Part shown: piece by piece, positions 1-8,897 of the stretch
Layout: the number at the start of each line of letters is the position of its first letter
How positions within the stretch are numbered: the first letter of the stretch is position 1
Source of the DNA: Croceibacterium mercuriale
GTDB lineage: Bacteria; Pseudomonadota; Alphaproteobacteria; Sphingomonadales; Sphingomonadaceae
Assembly: GCF_000802385.1 (NCBI RefSeq)
Contig: NZ_JTDN01000003.1
Span: forward strand, 62,001 to 126,000
DNA: 64,000 nucleotides
Direction: 5' to 3'
Notes under the pieces: generated by a model
What the model was told of the DNA's origin: nothing
The model's input: the letters and a program-made list of their open reading frames with translations, nothing else
The model's database searches: none
Made by a program: the position numbers and the translations under genes

Positions 1-9
1 CGCAATCAT
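1..9 (-). CDS. tnpB: IS66 TnpB, first three codons only (partial)
   Basis: The minus strand reads ATG ATT GCG from position 9 to the window edge, overlapping the tnpA stop by the ATGA arrangement. IS66 TnpB proteins commonly begin Met-Ile-Ala, so this is taken as the start of tnpB. The call rests on position and three codons only. Confidence 0.55.
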
Positions 10-437
10 GCGACATCCCTCAGCGCCCGCAGCACTCGGGCAAGTGCCTTCTCATTGACGTAGCTGTCGACCGACAGGCGAACGCCGCTTGCCAGGTCGA
101 TATCGATGCCGCCGGGTCGCGCACCCGGGTGCGGGCGGATCAAGTCCTCCGCCAGTGCGGCAGGTGACGACGGCTTGGCTGGTGTCGCCTGCGCTGATGT
201 CATGTCCGGCTCGGTCGATGTGGCGTGCGTCACCACGCCATATGGGATGAACTGCAAGGGCTCGCTGGCGATGCGCTGCGCCTCGCGCCTCGTCTTGCGC
301 CAGCCATGAATGAGGCTGGCCGAGACGCCGACAATCGTGGCACCCGGCTCATCACACTGCGCCAGCACCGCCTCGCGCTCCTCGTCCGAGTACCGCCGGC
401 GACGTTCGACCCGTGTGATGACTTCCATGTGGCTCAT
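6..437 (-). CDS. tnpA: IS66 accessory protein TnpA
   Basis: A small helix-turn-helix protein of about 143 residues that IS66 elements need, together with TnpB, for transposition. The N-terminal part (RRRRYSDEEREAVLAQC, then SASLIHGWRKTRREAQ) matches the IS66 OrfA pattern. An ATG at 437 is preceded by AAGGAG about 7 bases upstream and is preferred over the GTG at 443. Its stop codon overlaps the start of tnpB (ATGA arrangement), which suggests translational coupling. The C-terminal half is a low-complexity, proline-rich linker followed by a conserved tail. Confidence 0.85.
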   Translation of the reverse strand: MSHMEVITRVERRRRYSDEEREAVLAQCDEPGATIVGVSASLIHGWRKTRREAQRIASEPLQFIPYGVVTHATSTEPDMTSAQATPAKPSSPAALAEDLIRPHPGARPGGIDIDLASGVRLSVDSYVNEKALARVLRALRDVA

Positions 438-535
438 CCGCACTCTCCTTACGGAGTGCGAAAGGACACTCCCGAGAGCTCACCGCCTCGCGCAGCTGGG
501 CCGCGCCAGCAACACGCGTCAGGCCGGACGCTTAC

Positions 536-1262
536 ATCTCGCTCGCACATACGAACCGTTTGTCGGGATATGCGTAACCGCTCCTCTAAGTTCGCGCAAA
601 CTACCTCGCGCCTCGCCGGACTATCGGCCGAGCCAAGCCGTTTTGCTCGTTGATCCAATCCTCGCGTTGGGGTCGGTTTCGTATGTCATTTGAGCCGAGG
701 CGAACTACAAAGCGACATTAGGAACCTCTCAGGAATCCCTTCTCTTATCAGGATCAGGATACCCTTGGTATCGTCGCCGCTCAAGAATTTGCCCTGCTTC
801 GCTTCGTGTGCGTCAATGCTCTTGTTCTCCCTCAGCGTGGGCCCGGACAACCCCTCGCGGATGAAAGGCTGTCGCTGGCACTCGCTTGCCGTAACGCACG
901 CGACCCGCAGCAAATACCGGGAAGTATCAAATTGCCTTTACAACCCTTGCGTGCTCTCGCGACTGACCCGACCAGCCATTCAGCAACTGTCGAGTTCCAC
1001 GATCGCCTCCTAAGGCCAGCTTGCCGGCTCCCGCACGCAACCGGCCACATAGCCCGTCGTGAAAAGCGCATCTATATGATGGTACCGGAACATTCATGCT
1101 ATCAGGCTAATAGCGACATAGCCGCTAACGCATCCCAGACGGCCCTTCGGCCGCGTTCTGCAACGGGGTAAGGTCAAGGCCAGCGTAAGGCTCGAGGTTG
1201 CCCGCGTGCGTCGATTTCCGGCGTTTGCAGCATGATCCGGCGGTGGTAAGATTTCGAAGAGG
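536..1262. other. Gene-poor stretch next to the IS66 end
   Basis: No open frame here resembles a known family or has coding character. No RNA gene or clear repeat was seen. It separates the IS66 end from the first polysaccharide gene and is probably decayed sequence plus the promoter of the gene at 1263. Confidence 0.4.
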
Positions 1263-2132
1263 ATGGTACTAGTGACTACTGACACGAGTGGCGGCAATCC
1301 TACCGCCGTGCGCGACCTGTTCGCAGCTGGGCCGTTGCCGACCACCGCTAAGGGGCGGATGCTGTGGTACGTGCGGCAACCATTTATTTTGCCGTCCCGT
1401 TCGCTCTTAGGATCTCGCAGAATCCGTAGTCATGTGGATCGCAACACTACTCCAGCATCATGGCGTGAAGATTTTTCCTGTCGATCCACACTGGTAGTAG
1501 GCACCGGACCGAGCCTCGATAGGGTAGACCAAAGTTTTTTTGCTCGGTTTCAAACCATCATCTACATCAACTTTGCACTGCAACGAGCAACCTATCAAAG
1601 GCCAGAGTATTACTTTACTACCGATATTATGCCCACCCGTGATATCGTGGTTAAAATGGGCCCCGCTTGTCTGACACAACTTGGGCGCGATCGATGTATT
1701 TTTGCGCCGTTCTTCCTTGACCAGTGGTATTTATTGACACCTGAGGGACGGGAATTGTTTACATGGCTGAGTAGTGACTCTTCGTGTTGGACCGGCCAGA
1801 CCTTCAAAACTTTGCCGCTTCCGCTTATATGGCGATACTCCCCTCGACAGCCAGTCTGGACCAGCTTGAAGCTACCTACTGCAGAGCGCACTATTCCGAT
1901 ATTGCGTCATACTTCTGCATTGACTGCGGTATTGTTTGCGGCGCTTCAAGGTTCACGCGAGATTGGCTTGATCGGCTGCGATTTCTCTGCCGGACGAGCT
2001 CACTCGATTGCCGCTGCGCAGCCTGGAGCGACAACGAACATTTTCTCTGAAGCAATTGGTGAGTTAAGTGCCATGACTGAGGCGCTCAGCTGGCGGGGAG
2101 TGACAGTTACCAACCATTCTTGGCTTGTCTGA
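1263..2132 (+). CDS. GT42/DUF115-like glycosyltransferase, candidate sialyltransferase
   Basis: A protein of up to 289 residues. From about residue 77 it reads VVGTGPSLDRVD, which resembles the nucleotide-binding GNGPSL opening of Campylobacter Cst sialyltransferases (GT42) and of DUF115 proteins. Further on, HTSALTAVLFAALQGSREIG followed by LIGCDFS parallels the ITSG...LSGIDF segment of the same fold, and a His follows (AGRAHS). With a CMP-sugar synthetase and a NeuB-type gene nearby, transfer of a nonulosonic acid to a surface glycan is a reasonable inference, but the match is by motif only. The start is uncertain: a Met at 1359 (preceded by AAGGGGCGG) is an alternative. Confidence 0.55.
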   Translation: MVLVTTDTSGGNPTAVRDLFAAGPLPTTAKGRMLWYVRQPFILPSRSLLGSRRIRSHVDRNTTPASWREDFSCRSTLVVGTGPSLDRVDQSFFARFQTIIYINFALQRATYQRPEYYFTTDIMPTRDIVVKMGPACLTQLGRDRCIFAPFFLDQWYLLTPEGRELFTWLSSDSSCWTGQTFKTLPLPLIWRYSPRQPVWTSLKLPTAERTIPILRHTSALTAVLFAALQGSREIGLIGCDFSAGRAHSIAAAQPGATTNIFSEAIGELSAMTEALSWRGVTVTNHSWLV

Positions 2133-3002
2133 CAATGTGCGCTGGCTGGCAGGTATGCTTCGGTCACGTGATATACCGGATTAAGCACGCGGTACTGCAT
2201 TCTAGCCATGTGTCAAATGGCTAGCTCAAGGTAGTACTGCGAGTTCGTCAGGTCAGTACCTGAGACGGTTGCTTGGACCCGGGTCGGCAGTGAGCCGAGA
2301 TCCGCGTCGGGTTCTCAACTCGTCCGCGCGATGAAGTTTCTATTCTATTCTGGGTTGATCAAACGGCTTCGACTGAAAGGTGCAGGTGGCTGCTGTCATA
2401 GTGACTTAAGTTCGCTAGCTTGCGCAGCGAGCGTGTGAATGGCGAAGCGGATCACCACGGATTGTTTTATCTTCTTCGAGGTCACACTGTAAGGTATGAT
2501 ACCATAGCTGGGTACGAGTACTATTTTTCCAAGCAGGTGCGCTCGGGTGTGAATAAGTAACCTGCTGATCTTGTAATAAAACCTCCATCTCTCTTGGTAA
2601 CTCAACTTTAAGAAGCGATCTGATCGCAAGTACTAAATCTGCGCAGCCAACGTGTCATAGACCGCTCTCGACGAGCGGAGTTGCAAAGTGACTGAAGCAC
2701 ATGAGTAGAACGTCTTCCTAGCTTGTGTTGTTCTTATGATGAAAGCAGAGGGCTGCAGCGCAGATGGCGCCTGTTGCCGGTCGCTTATTACCCACTGTCA
2801 CAGCTCCGACCTGTTTTATGCACGGCTTGCGAATGTCCTGCCGGACATTGGAAGATAAGCTCTCGTTTCGCACACATGGTGATCTCGGTTTTTACGTCGC
2901 GGCAGGCGCTGGCGATGACCGGCGCAAAGGAGGAGGCATCGGCCTCAGTCTATAGCGCAATGGCAATATACCCGCAGGCGATAATTTGCCTCTCGCCACT
3001 AA
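2133..3002. other. Gene-poor intergenic stretch
   Basis: About 870 bases between two genes that point towards each other. Only short frames without recognisable motifs are present. No terminator hairpin or IS end was recognised. Confidence 0.4.
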
Positions 3003-3710
3003 TTAGATCAAACCCTCGCCCGCCTGCCGTTTTAAAAGCGCCAGTTTTTCGAGGGTTACGAATTGCGGTTCCCAGTCTATGTCCGCAGCATCGTGTTCGT
3101 CGATGTCGTAAAAGTAAGGCTGGCGTCCAATTCGATCGCCTACCTCTCGCATCGATTTGAAAGGCATTACATATAGGGCGTGATTGATCTCCAGCAGCGG
3201 CGTCAAGTCTTGGCTGCGTGGCCACTTCTCAACAGTGTTATCGTAGTTAACAGGCCCCTGCTCGGTCCAAAAAAAACGCTGCGTTCTTGTCACGGACACA
3301 AGGCAGTCATGACCATCTGATAGAGCCTGCTCGTAAGTGGCTAGACCATCACGGTAGATCGAACTGGTGATAAATGGCGATGTCACATGCGACCAGAAAA
3401 TCGTGCCGGTTGCGCGCAGCTGTGCGATATAGAGGATGAAATCGTCCATTGAAGTAGATGAACGGCCATACTCGTCGGGTCGCTCTAGCGGAACAATGCG
3501 ATCATCCACTTCGTGTGCATAGCGCTCGGTCGCGTCAAGCACTATCGGGTCGTTTGACGAGACAAGGATACTTTCAAGCTCAGGTATCTCAGCCATCTGT
3601 CGCAGCTTTAACTCTAACAGACCTCCAGTGAACCCGGCGAAGGGTCTCGTGTTTTTATTAGGAACTCGCTCGCTGCCGCTACGGCAAGGTATGAAACCGA
3701 TGTACTGCAT
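3003..3710 (-). CDS. neuA: CMP-nonulosonic acid synthetase (NeuA-like cytidylyltransferase)
   Basis: A 235-residue protein that would activate a sialic-type acid with CTP to give the CMP-sugar donor in the cytoplasm. The N-terminus IPCRSGSERVPNKNTRPF is the family's CTP-binding signature (RSGS...P.KN). The length agrees with bacterial single-domain NeuA/NeuA-like proteins; there is no fused esterase or phosphatase. It is a single gene on the minus strand, followed by a gap and then convergent with the GT42-like gene. Whether the substrate is Neu5Ac, legionaminic, pseudaminic or Kdn-type acid cannot be told; the absence of obvious dehydratase and aminotransferase genes in the window leaves this open. 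Confidence 0.85.
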   Translation of the reverse strand: MQYIGFIPCRSGSERVPNKNTRPFAGFTGGLLELKLRQMAEIPELESILVSSNDPIVLDATERYAHEVDDRIVPLERPDEYGRSSTSMDDFILYIAQLRATGTIFWSHVTSPFITSSIYRDGLATYEQALSDGHDCLVSVTRTQRFFWTEQGPVNYDNTVEKWPRSQDLTPLLEINHALYVMPFKSMREVGDRIGRQPYFYDIDEHDAADIDWEPQFVTLEKLALLKRQAGEGLI

Positions 3711-3856
3711 GGTGTAACTCTCGCTAATGTTAAATCTTCGGGTTATGGTTGTATTTGGAGGCGCATCGTGTGCTAACGTGCGACAGTCAACTCAGGAACA
3801 CCAATGCGATAAGCTGATGCTCAAAGTGTATCTGCAATGCAAGAAGATTGGCCTTA

Positions 3857-4763
3857 GAGTTGGTTCTAGAAATCATGCTGACCGCGATGCGTCTGACGAC
3901 CATGGTAGCGGTTGCGTAAAGCCTGGGCGGCGAGGCCGATAGTGGCCGAGAAGTCCTTGGCCAAGAGGCGATTGCGATCCATCCATCCAAAGGTTCGTTC
4001 AACCACCCAGCGCCTTGGATGGACGGTGAAGCCGATCTGGCTGGCGACTTTCCGGACGATCTCGATGTCGATCACTGTGGCTTCGGCGCCGCGATCCGAG
4101 TTGTAGGCGCTATCGGCAAAGGCGCGTTCAAAAAGGGGTGACGGTTGCGAGATTGCTTGAGGAGCAGGAGCGCTCCGTCGCGCTCCTGCATATCGCCAGG
4201 ATGGACCAGAAGCTCCAGGGCACGACCATCAATATCGACGATTGCGTGCCGCTTACGCGCCATGACTTTCTTGCCGGCGTCGTAGCCACGTGGCCCGGCG
4301 GCTTTGGTGGTCTTGACCGACTGGCTTTCAATGATCGCTGGCTAAGGCGTCGCTTCCCCGGCTTTGCCGGTCGGTCGGTGAGCACCAGCGCGTGGTTCAG
4401 GCTTTGAAAGAAGCCTTGATCTCGCGACCCGCGAACCAGCGGCAGGCCATCTGCCACGGCGGAAAGCAAGGCGGCAGGCACCGCCAGGGCGCCTCCGTGC
4501 GCAATACGAAAGGGATTGCGTTGAACAGGTCTCATCAAGGCAAGCGCCATGGCCAGCCTTTCGCCCGCTCCGCCGGCAGGTACGGCGCTACCGCCCGCCA
4601 TTCGGCGTCCGTGAGGCTGCTTGGGCATTGGCGATGATAGCGTCTATGCTGTCGTGGAGTGTCGCGGGTCCACATGGCGTTCTTCGAGCTGGCGTCAGAT
4701 ACCTCCTGGAACTACGCCGTGCCGCGATGCTCAACTTTCTGCAGGGACCTACAAAGCGGGCTC
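3857..4763 (-). mobile_element. IS5-family element, copy A (decayed; IS427/IS1031-like)
   Basis: The minus strand encodes pieces of an IS5-type DDE transposase in several frames: SLTDAEWR-type N-terminus, FQSLNHALVLTD, then AGPRGYDAGKKVMARKRHAIVD (4072-4330) and finally VERTFGWMDRNRLLAKDF (3866-4075). Frameshifts separate the pieces, so no functional transposase remains. Probable ends are GAGTTGGTTCTAGAAATC at 3857 and the complement of GAGCCCGCTTTGTAGGT at 4763, each next to a TA dinucleotide that may be the target duplication. A second copy lies in the opposite orientation at 37309-38209. Confidence 0.8.
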
Positions 4764-4861
4764 TAACTCAACAAACATCGATCATCCACCAGCAGCGCCT
4801 CCTCGCGCGACCATTGAGCCGACCCATTGCTGCTCCCGCAACCACTATTGAGCGTGTCCGA

Positions 4862-5785
4862 TCAGTCTGGGTCATAGCCACAGGAGCTGAAGTAGGTGGC
4901 GCATTCGTTGGGCTGGAACAGGTCGTCCAGCTTGCCGATTAGGCTCCTCCAGCCGGAGACAATCCGTTCGGCAGCCTTGCGCAGCATGGCATTGAGGCGG
5001 AAATACGCTTTCTCGATTGGGTTGAAGTCGGGGCTGAAGGGCGGGAGAAACGTAAGGCTTGTGCCAGCCGCCTCGATCCGCTCGCGGACAACGCTCCGCG
5101 TGTGGCTCGACAGATTGTCCATATTGACGATGTCGCCGTGCCGAAGCTCGGGCACAAGAAATCTGAGCGACGTAAGCTTCGAACCGGTCGCCATTTATCG
5201 GTCGGTCGAGCACCATGGGGCTAGCATGCCGCTCAACCTGAGGCCCGGGACCGGCGTAGTCGTCGTGCGATGGCCAGGCGGGCATCCCATTCGAAGCCGC
5301 TCGCCCGTGACGAAGCGGCAATGACTGCGTGTCATGTTGGTCCTGTCCACGTCTCATCGATCAAGACCAGGCGCTCCGGACCGACCTCCGGTTGCCCATC
5401 GAACCAGGCCTGCCGCTGCTTCAGGGACCTCGGGACGGTCCTGCTCGATTGCGTGGCCGGTCATTCTTTGCGCGTAATCTCGGGACGCACGAAGAACCGC
5501 TGCAGCGTGGCGCTCGAGAGCGTCAGCCCCGGCTGGGCGAGTTCCACCCACGATTCATCAAAAGTGATGTCCTTCGGATGTCTGCCGGATAGCCAGCACC
5601 GCATTGCAATCCGCCTCGAGCCGCCGCGCGCGTGTTTCACCGCCTTGCGGCCTTGGTGCATAACTGCCACTTGCACGACGTTGCGTGTGCCTTCGGATTG
5701 GCTTTACCGGTGCCATACCGAACCGCACGGCCGCGGCGCGGCAGCTGGCTTCCTCATCCACCGCATCGTTGCTGCGAAATCGAGG
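4862..5785 (-). pseudogene. IS630-family transposase remnant
   Basis: The C-terminal catalytic part is intact in one frame (4862-5194: NMDNLSSHTR, FLPPFSPDFNPIEKAYFRL), the typical DDE_3 end of IS630 transposases. Upstream pieces occur in other frames: VLDRPINGDRFEAYVAQ, a segment ending FFVRPEITRK (5461-5676), and SCRAAAVRFGM...SYAPRPQGGETRARRLEA (5558-5761). The helix-turn-helix N-terminus is cut off near 5785, about 110 bases upstream of the lipoprotein gene. Several frameshifts make it inactive. Confidence 0.8.
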
Positions 5786-5896
5786 TTCGGTGGACCGGCC
5801 TTGCTCATAAACTTGGGCCTGAGCTGGGATTGCGGTATCAGCGGCTGCGGCGCAGATGCGGCTAATTGTGAGTCGGTGGGGACGGGAACAGACTTT

Positions 5897-7135
5897 ATGT
5901 TTAACTGGAGCGAAGGGAGAGTTAGCGCATTCGCCTTGGCCGTCTTGTTGCTAGCGGCCTGCGGTGGTGAGGACGATGCACGGCCCGCGCCCACTCCACC
6001 TGGTGTGCCGACGACCCCCGATCCCACTCCGCCATCTTCGGTTGGACCATTGCCCGCGGGTGCCACAAACGACAGCCTCGTCGCTGAACCCCCGGTGCTC
6101 AGCTTTGACACGGCAACTTACGGCGTTCAGCGACGCACCTTCCAAGCGATCCCAACGATCACTTTCACAGGTAACCGCCTTTGGCTGGCATATTTCGGTT
6201 TCAATGGACTACCCACGGGCGAGGTGACCGGTACATATCAGATTCTGGTCTACAGCGATGATGGTGGACGGACTTGGTCGCGGGAGCATTATTTTGTCCC
6301 TGCCGATCCACGCGTAGATCGGGTGGGTGATGCGCGTTTGTGGACGGCACCCGACGGCAAGCTGTGGATGTTCTATTTTCAGTCGGGAGATGGACAAACC
6401 ATAGATCAGCAAAATGGAGCATGGGTGACCATCATTGATAGCCCGGAAGCTTCTGAGCCGCAGTTCGGCCGCGGCTTTTGGTTTGGGGATGGCATCGTCA
6501 ATCGGCCATTCCGCTACCAGGGCGATTGGTTGGTCCCCCTTGATTATGTGTTCTACAACAAGCCACGACAGCCACAGCGTGCCGGGCAGCATCTATACCG
6601 CATTGACTGGATGAACCGGCGATTCACTTACGTGACAACTCTACCCAGAAACCTTCGGGCCGACTTCAACGAACCAGCATTGGTGGAACTGCGCGACGGG
6701 TCGTTGCTGCTGTCTAACCGATCTCACGCTGGTAATCTGATAAGCCGGACAATCCCAGGAACCTGGCGCTGGAGCACGGCGGAACCGTTCAACGGCTTTC
6801 CGACCGATCAGACCCGCACCGCGTTGCAGCGCAGTCCTAGCGGACGGCTGGTGTTGGTGACTAACAAGAGCAACGTTACGCGCGAGAACATGACGATCGC
6901 GCTTAGCAACGATGAGGGTCAGACTTGGCCCCACCAATACACATTTGATATACGACCGGGAACGTCATATCCTGATATCGCATTTGCTCCTAACGGCGAC
7001 ATCTTGGTTGCATACGACTTCGGGCGATACTGGGGGGCCATTCTTCTAGCGCGGTTTAATGAAGAGTCTTTGGTGCGCGGTGAGCCGCAGCCAGCGCCTG
7101 TTTTGGTCAGCTTCGGCCAGGGGAAACGTAGCTAA
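5897..7135 (+). CDS. BNR/sialidase-fold lipoprotein
   Basis: A 412-residue exported protein. It begins with a lipoprotein signal (LAVLLLAACGG; lipid-modified Cys after LLAA) and a Pro/Thr-rich linker, then a beta-propeller-like domain. Two Asp-box motifs are visible: YSDDGGRTWS and LSNDEGQTWP. These are characteristic of sialidases and related BNR propellers. Near the N-terminus FQAIPTITFTGNRLW lies where sialidases have the FRIP arginine, and that Arg seems to be missing, so it may bind or cleave another sugar or be a lectin. The ATG at 5897 is chosen because it starts the signal peptide; the open frame extends back to 5270, but that part is the shadow of the IS630 remnant. The location beside sialic-acid-type genes suggests a role in remodelling the cell's own glycan. 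Confidence 0.75.
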   Translation: MFNWSEGRVSAFALAVLLLAACGGEDDARPAPTPPGVPTTPDPTPPSSVGPLPAGATNDSLVAEPPVLSFDTATYGVQRRTFQAIPTITFTGNRLWLAYFGFNGLPTGEVTGTYQILVYSDDGGRTWSREHYFVPADPRVDRVGDARLWTAPDGKLWMFYFQSGDGQTIDQQNGAWVTIIDSPEASEPQFGRGFWFGDGIVNRPFRYQGDWLVPLDYVFYNKPRQPQRAGQHLYRIDWMNRRFTYVTTLPRNLRADFNEPALVELRDGSLLLSNRSHAGNLISRTIPGTWRWSTAEPFNGFPTDQTRTALQRSPSGRLVLVTNKSNVTRENMTIALSNDEGQTWPHQYTFDIRPGTSYPDIAFAPNGDILVAYDFGRYWGAILLARFNEESLVRGEPQPAPVLVSFGQGKRS

Positions 7136-7790
7136 GCATCTAGTCCATTCCTGTTCCGAGTCGCTCGGCCATGCGCTGACGCCGACGTCGTGCAGAGAAG
7201 GCTTTTTACATGGACCGGTGTCTCGCCCTAGATGAAGCTTGCTAAATAGCGGTCAGGTCAGCACCGATGTCCTTAGCTGATCTGAACCGACTGAGATCAA
7301 TCAATATGAGAAAGTGAGTATGCCGCCGCCAGATGCTGTTTGTACGCGCAGCACAACATGACTGTATGTGGCAGCGACCTTAAAAGGATGCCATCTCTCG
7401 TCTTCCGCGCAGCAAGCGGGCAGAATCGGGTTTACCCGACCAAGTTCTTTCGAGACAGGCCACAAAGGTTACGGCGAGACGCAGCGCTTCTTCTAGTATG
7501 GCTCTAGTGGGATGGCAGGCCTGCCAAGGCCACTCTGACAACTATCGGTATCTTAGGTCGACTATCGGCTGCGATAGCTTGCGCTGCCACGTTGATAGTA
7601 GCGGCAGGCTGCTGGAGCGTGTCGGGGAGCGGTTGGCAGGTGCAATCATTTGCCCAGCTACGACACATTTCCGGCATGGGAGTTGCTGCAGGAGATTGGA
7701 GGGCTAATACCGATTTAATGTGTGATGCGCTGATGGCCAAACATGACTACAGGCGCGGCAGCGCGGCAGCGCGGGAGTGGCAGGCAAGGC
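7136..7790. other. Gene-poor intergenic stretch
   Basis: About 655 bases between two plus-strand genes. Short frames at 7498-7740 show no recognisable motif on either strand. It may contain the promoter of the GT14 gene, but no convincing promoter was identified. Confidence 0.4.
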
Positions 7791-8726
7791 ATGACTAATC
7801 TAGTGAGTTTCTGTGTTCTGGCGCATAGCGACGCCGCGATGCTGAAGCGGTTGTGCGGTCGCCTTGCGCCGCATCCAATCCATGTTCATATCGACAAAAA
7901 GTCCACTACCCTGTCGCTGGCCGAGGTTGAGGCTATTCCTAACGTTGTTACCGCTCTCCAAGAAGTCGAGGTTCACTGGGCCGATTTCAGCATGGTGCGG
8001 GCTGCCTTCTTGCTGCTGGAGAGGGCGCAGCAAGAGACGCCAGACGGGCACACACTGTTGCTGTCGGGCAGCTGCTACCCGCTAGTGCCGGTCGAGTGGC
8101 TGGTGCGCTACCTAGCGCAGCACCGAGACCGGGATATTATCCAATTGATTCGCGTAGGACCCCGCAGCGAGCTGCACCGGCTGGTCGCTCGCCGCTGGCG
8201 GATGAGGCCGTTTTTAACTACCGCGACGCGTGTCAGGGTCCCGCTGGTAGCAAAAGCCGACGATTTCGCCCGCCGGTTGTACAATGCTCTGACCCGCCGG
8301 TTGGGTCGAGACTTCTTGCGAGAGATCGGAGGTCGTACACCGCATCACGGTAGCTCTTGGTGGGCGATATCTCCTGCCTCGCGCGACTACCTGCTTGAGC
8401 TATGGCGTCAACATCCGCAATGGTTCACAGCATTCGAAAGCGTCTATGCGGTGGACGAGATTTTTATCCACACTCTACTGGCGAATGGGGAGCGGCGCGG
8501 GCACCAGATCGGGCCGACTACGGACCTAGGTACCGAGACAATCTATGACGCACCATTACACTTCGTATTCCAAGGCAATGCTAGGTCGGTCGAGGACACG
8601 CCGGAAACGCGGGTGGCTGTCGAACGAACAGAGAAGTTCTTCTTGCGGAAGCTCTCCTCATGTAACACGGATCTGCTTGATTGGATAGACACGCGTGCAG
8701 ACAACCTACATAGGACCGGTGCCTGA
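7791..8726 (+). CDS. Core-2/I-branching-type glycosyltransferase (GT14)
   Basis: A 311-residue cytoplasmic enzyme of the xylosyltransferase/beta-1,6-GlcNAc-transferase fold. The N-terminus (FCVLAHSDAAMLKRL, then HVHIDKKS) is the usual GT14 opening. HHGSSWWAISPASRDYLLE corresponds to the conserved GSxWWxLS segment, and VYAVDEIFIHTLLANG to the conserved acidic DE..F..T motif. The ATG at 7791 follows AGGCAAGGC; the upstream Met at 7743 gives a low-complexity leader and is less likely. It lies 171 bases upstream of the flippase gene and probably adds a sugar to the polysaccharide repeat unit before export. Confidence 0.8.
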   Translation: MTNLVSFCVLAHSDAAMLKRLCGRLAPHPIHVHIDKKSTTLSLAEVEAIPNVVTALQEVEVHWADFSMVRAAFLLLERAQQETPDGHTLLLSGSCYPLVPVEWLVRYLAQHRDRDIIQLIRVGPRSELHRLVARRWRMRPFLTTATRVRVPLVAKADDFARRLYNALTRRLGRDFLREIGGRTPHHGSSWWAISPASRDYLLELWRQHPQWFTAFESVYAVDEIFIHTLLANGERRGHQIGPTTDLGTETIYDAPLHFVFQGNARSVEDTPETRVAVERTEKFFLRKLSSCNTDLLDWIDTRADNLHRTGA

Positions 8727-8897
8727 TTTGCCTTACGACTTGGTCGGCAAGCGCGGCTGTACGGCAGCGCAGACGAGCATGGCAGGATCGGCCATCGCCT
8801 GCGAACCGGGACAGGTAGCTCTCGGTCGCTTGTCGCGGAATGCAGTGATGAACCAACTGGTGGCTCGCATCAGCGAAGTCGTGGCGGAAACACGACC

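Larger units (their letters stand above)
1..535 (-). mobile_element. IS66-family element, 5' end (runs off the window)
   Basis: The outer end is recognisable at 513-535: read on the minus strand it starts GTAAGCGTCCGGCCTGACG, the usual type of IS66 terminal repeat. Inside it lie tnpA (6-437) and the first codons of tnpB, which overlap in the way typical of IS66. The rest of the element, including the tnpC transposase, is outside the window, so intactness cannot be judged. IS66 normally duplicates 8 bp of target; the candidate bases are 536-543, but the other copy is not visible. Confidence 0.85.

Noticed and set aside
5270-5896. N-terminal extension of the BNR lipoprotein
   Set aside because: The frame is open upstream only because it runs through the IS630 remnant in an antisense frame; a proper lipoprotein signal begins at 5897.
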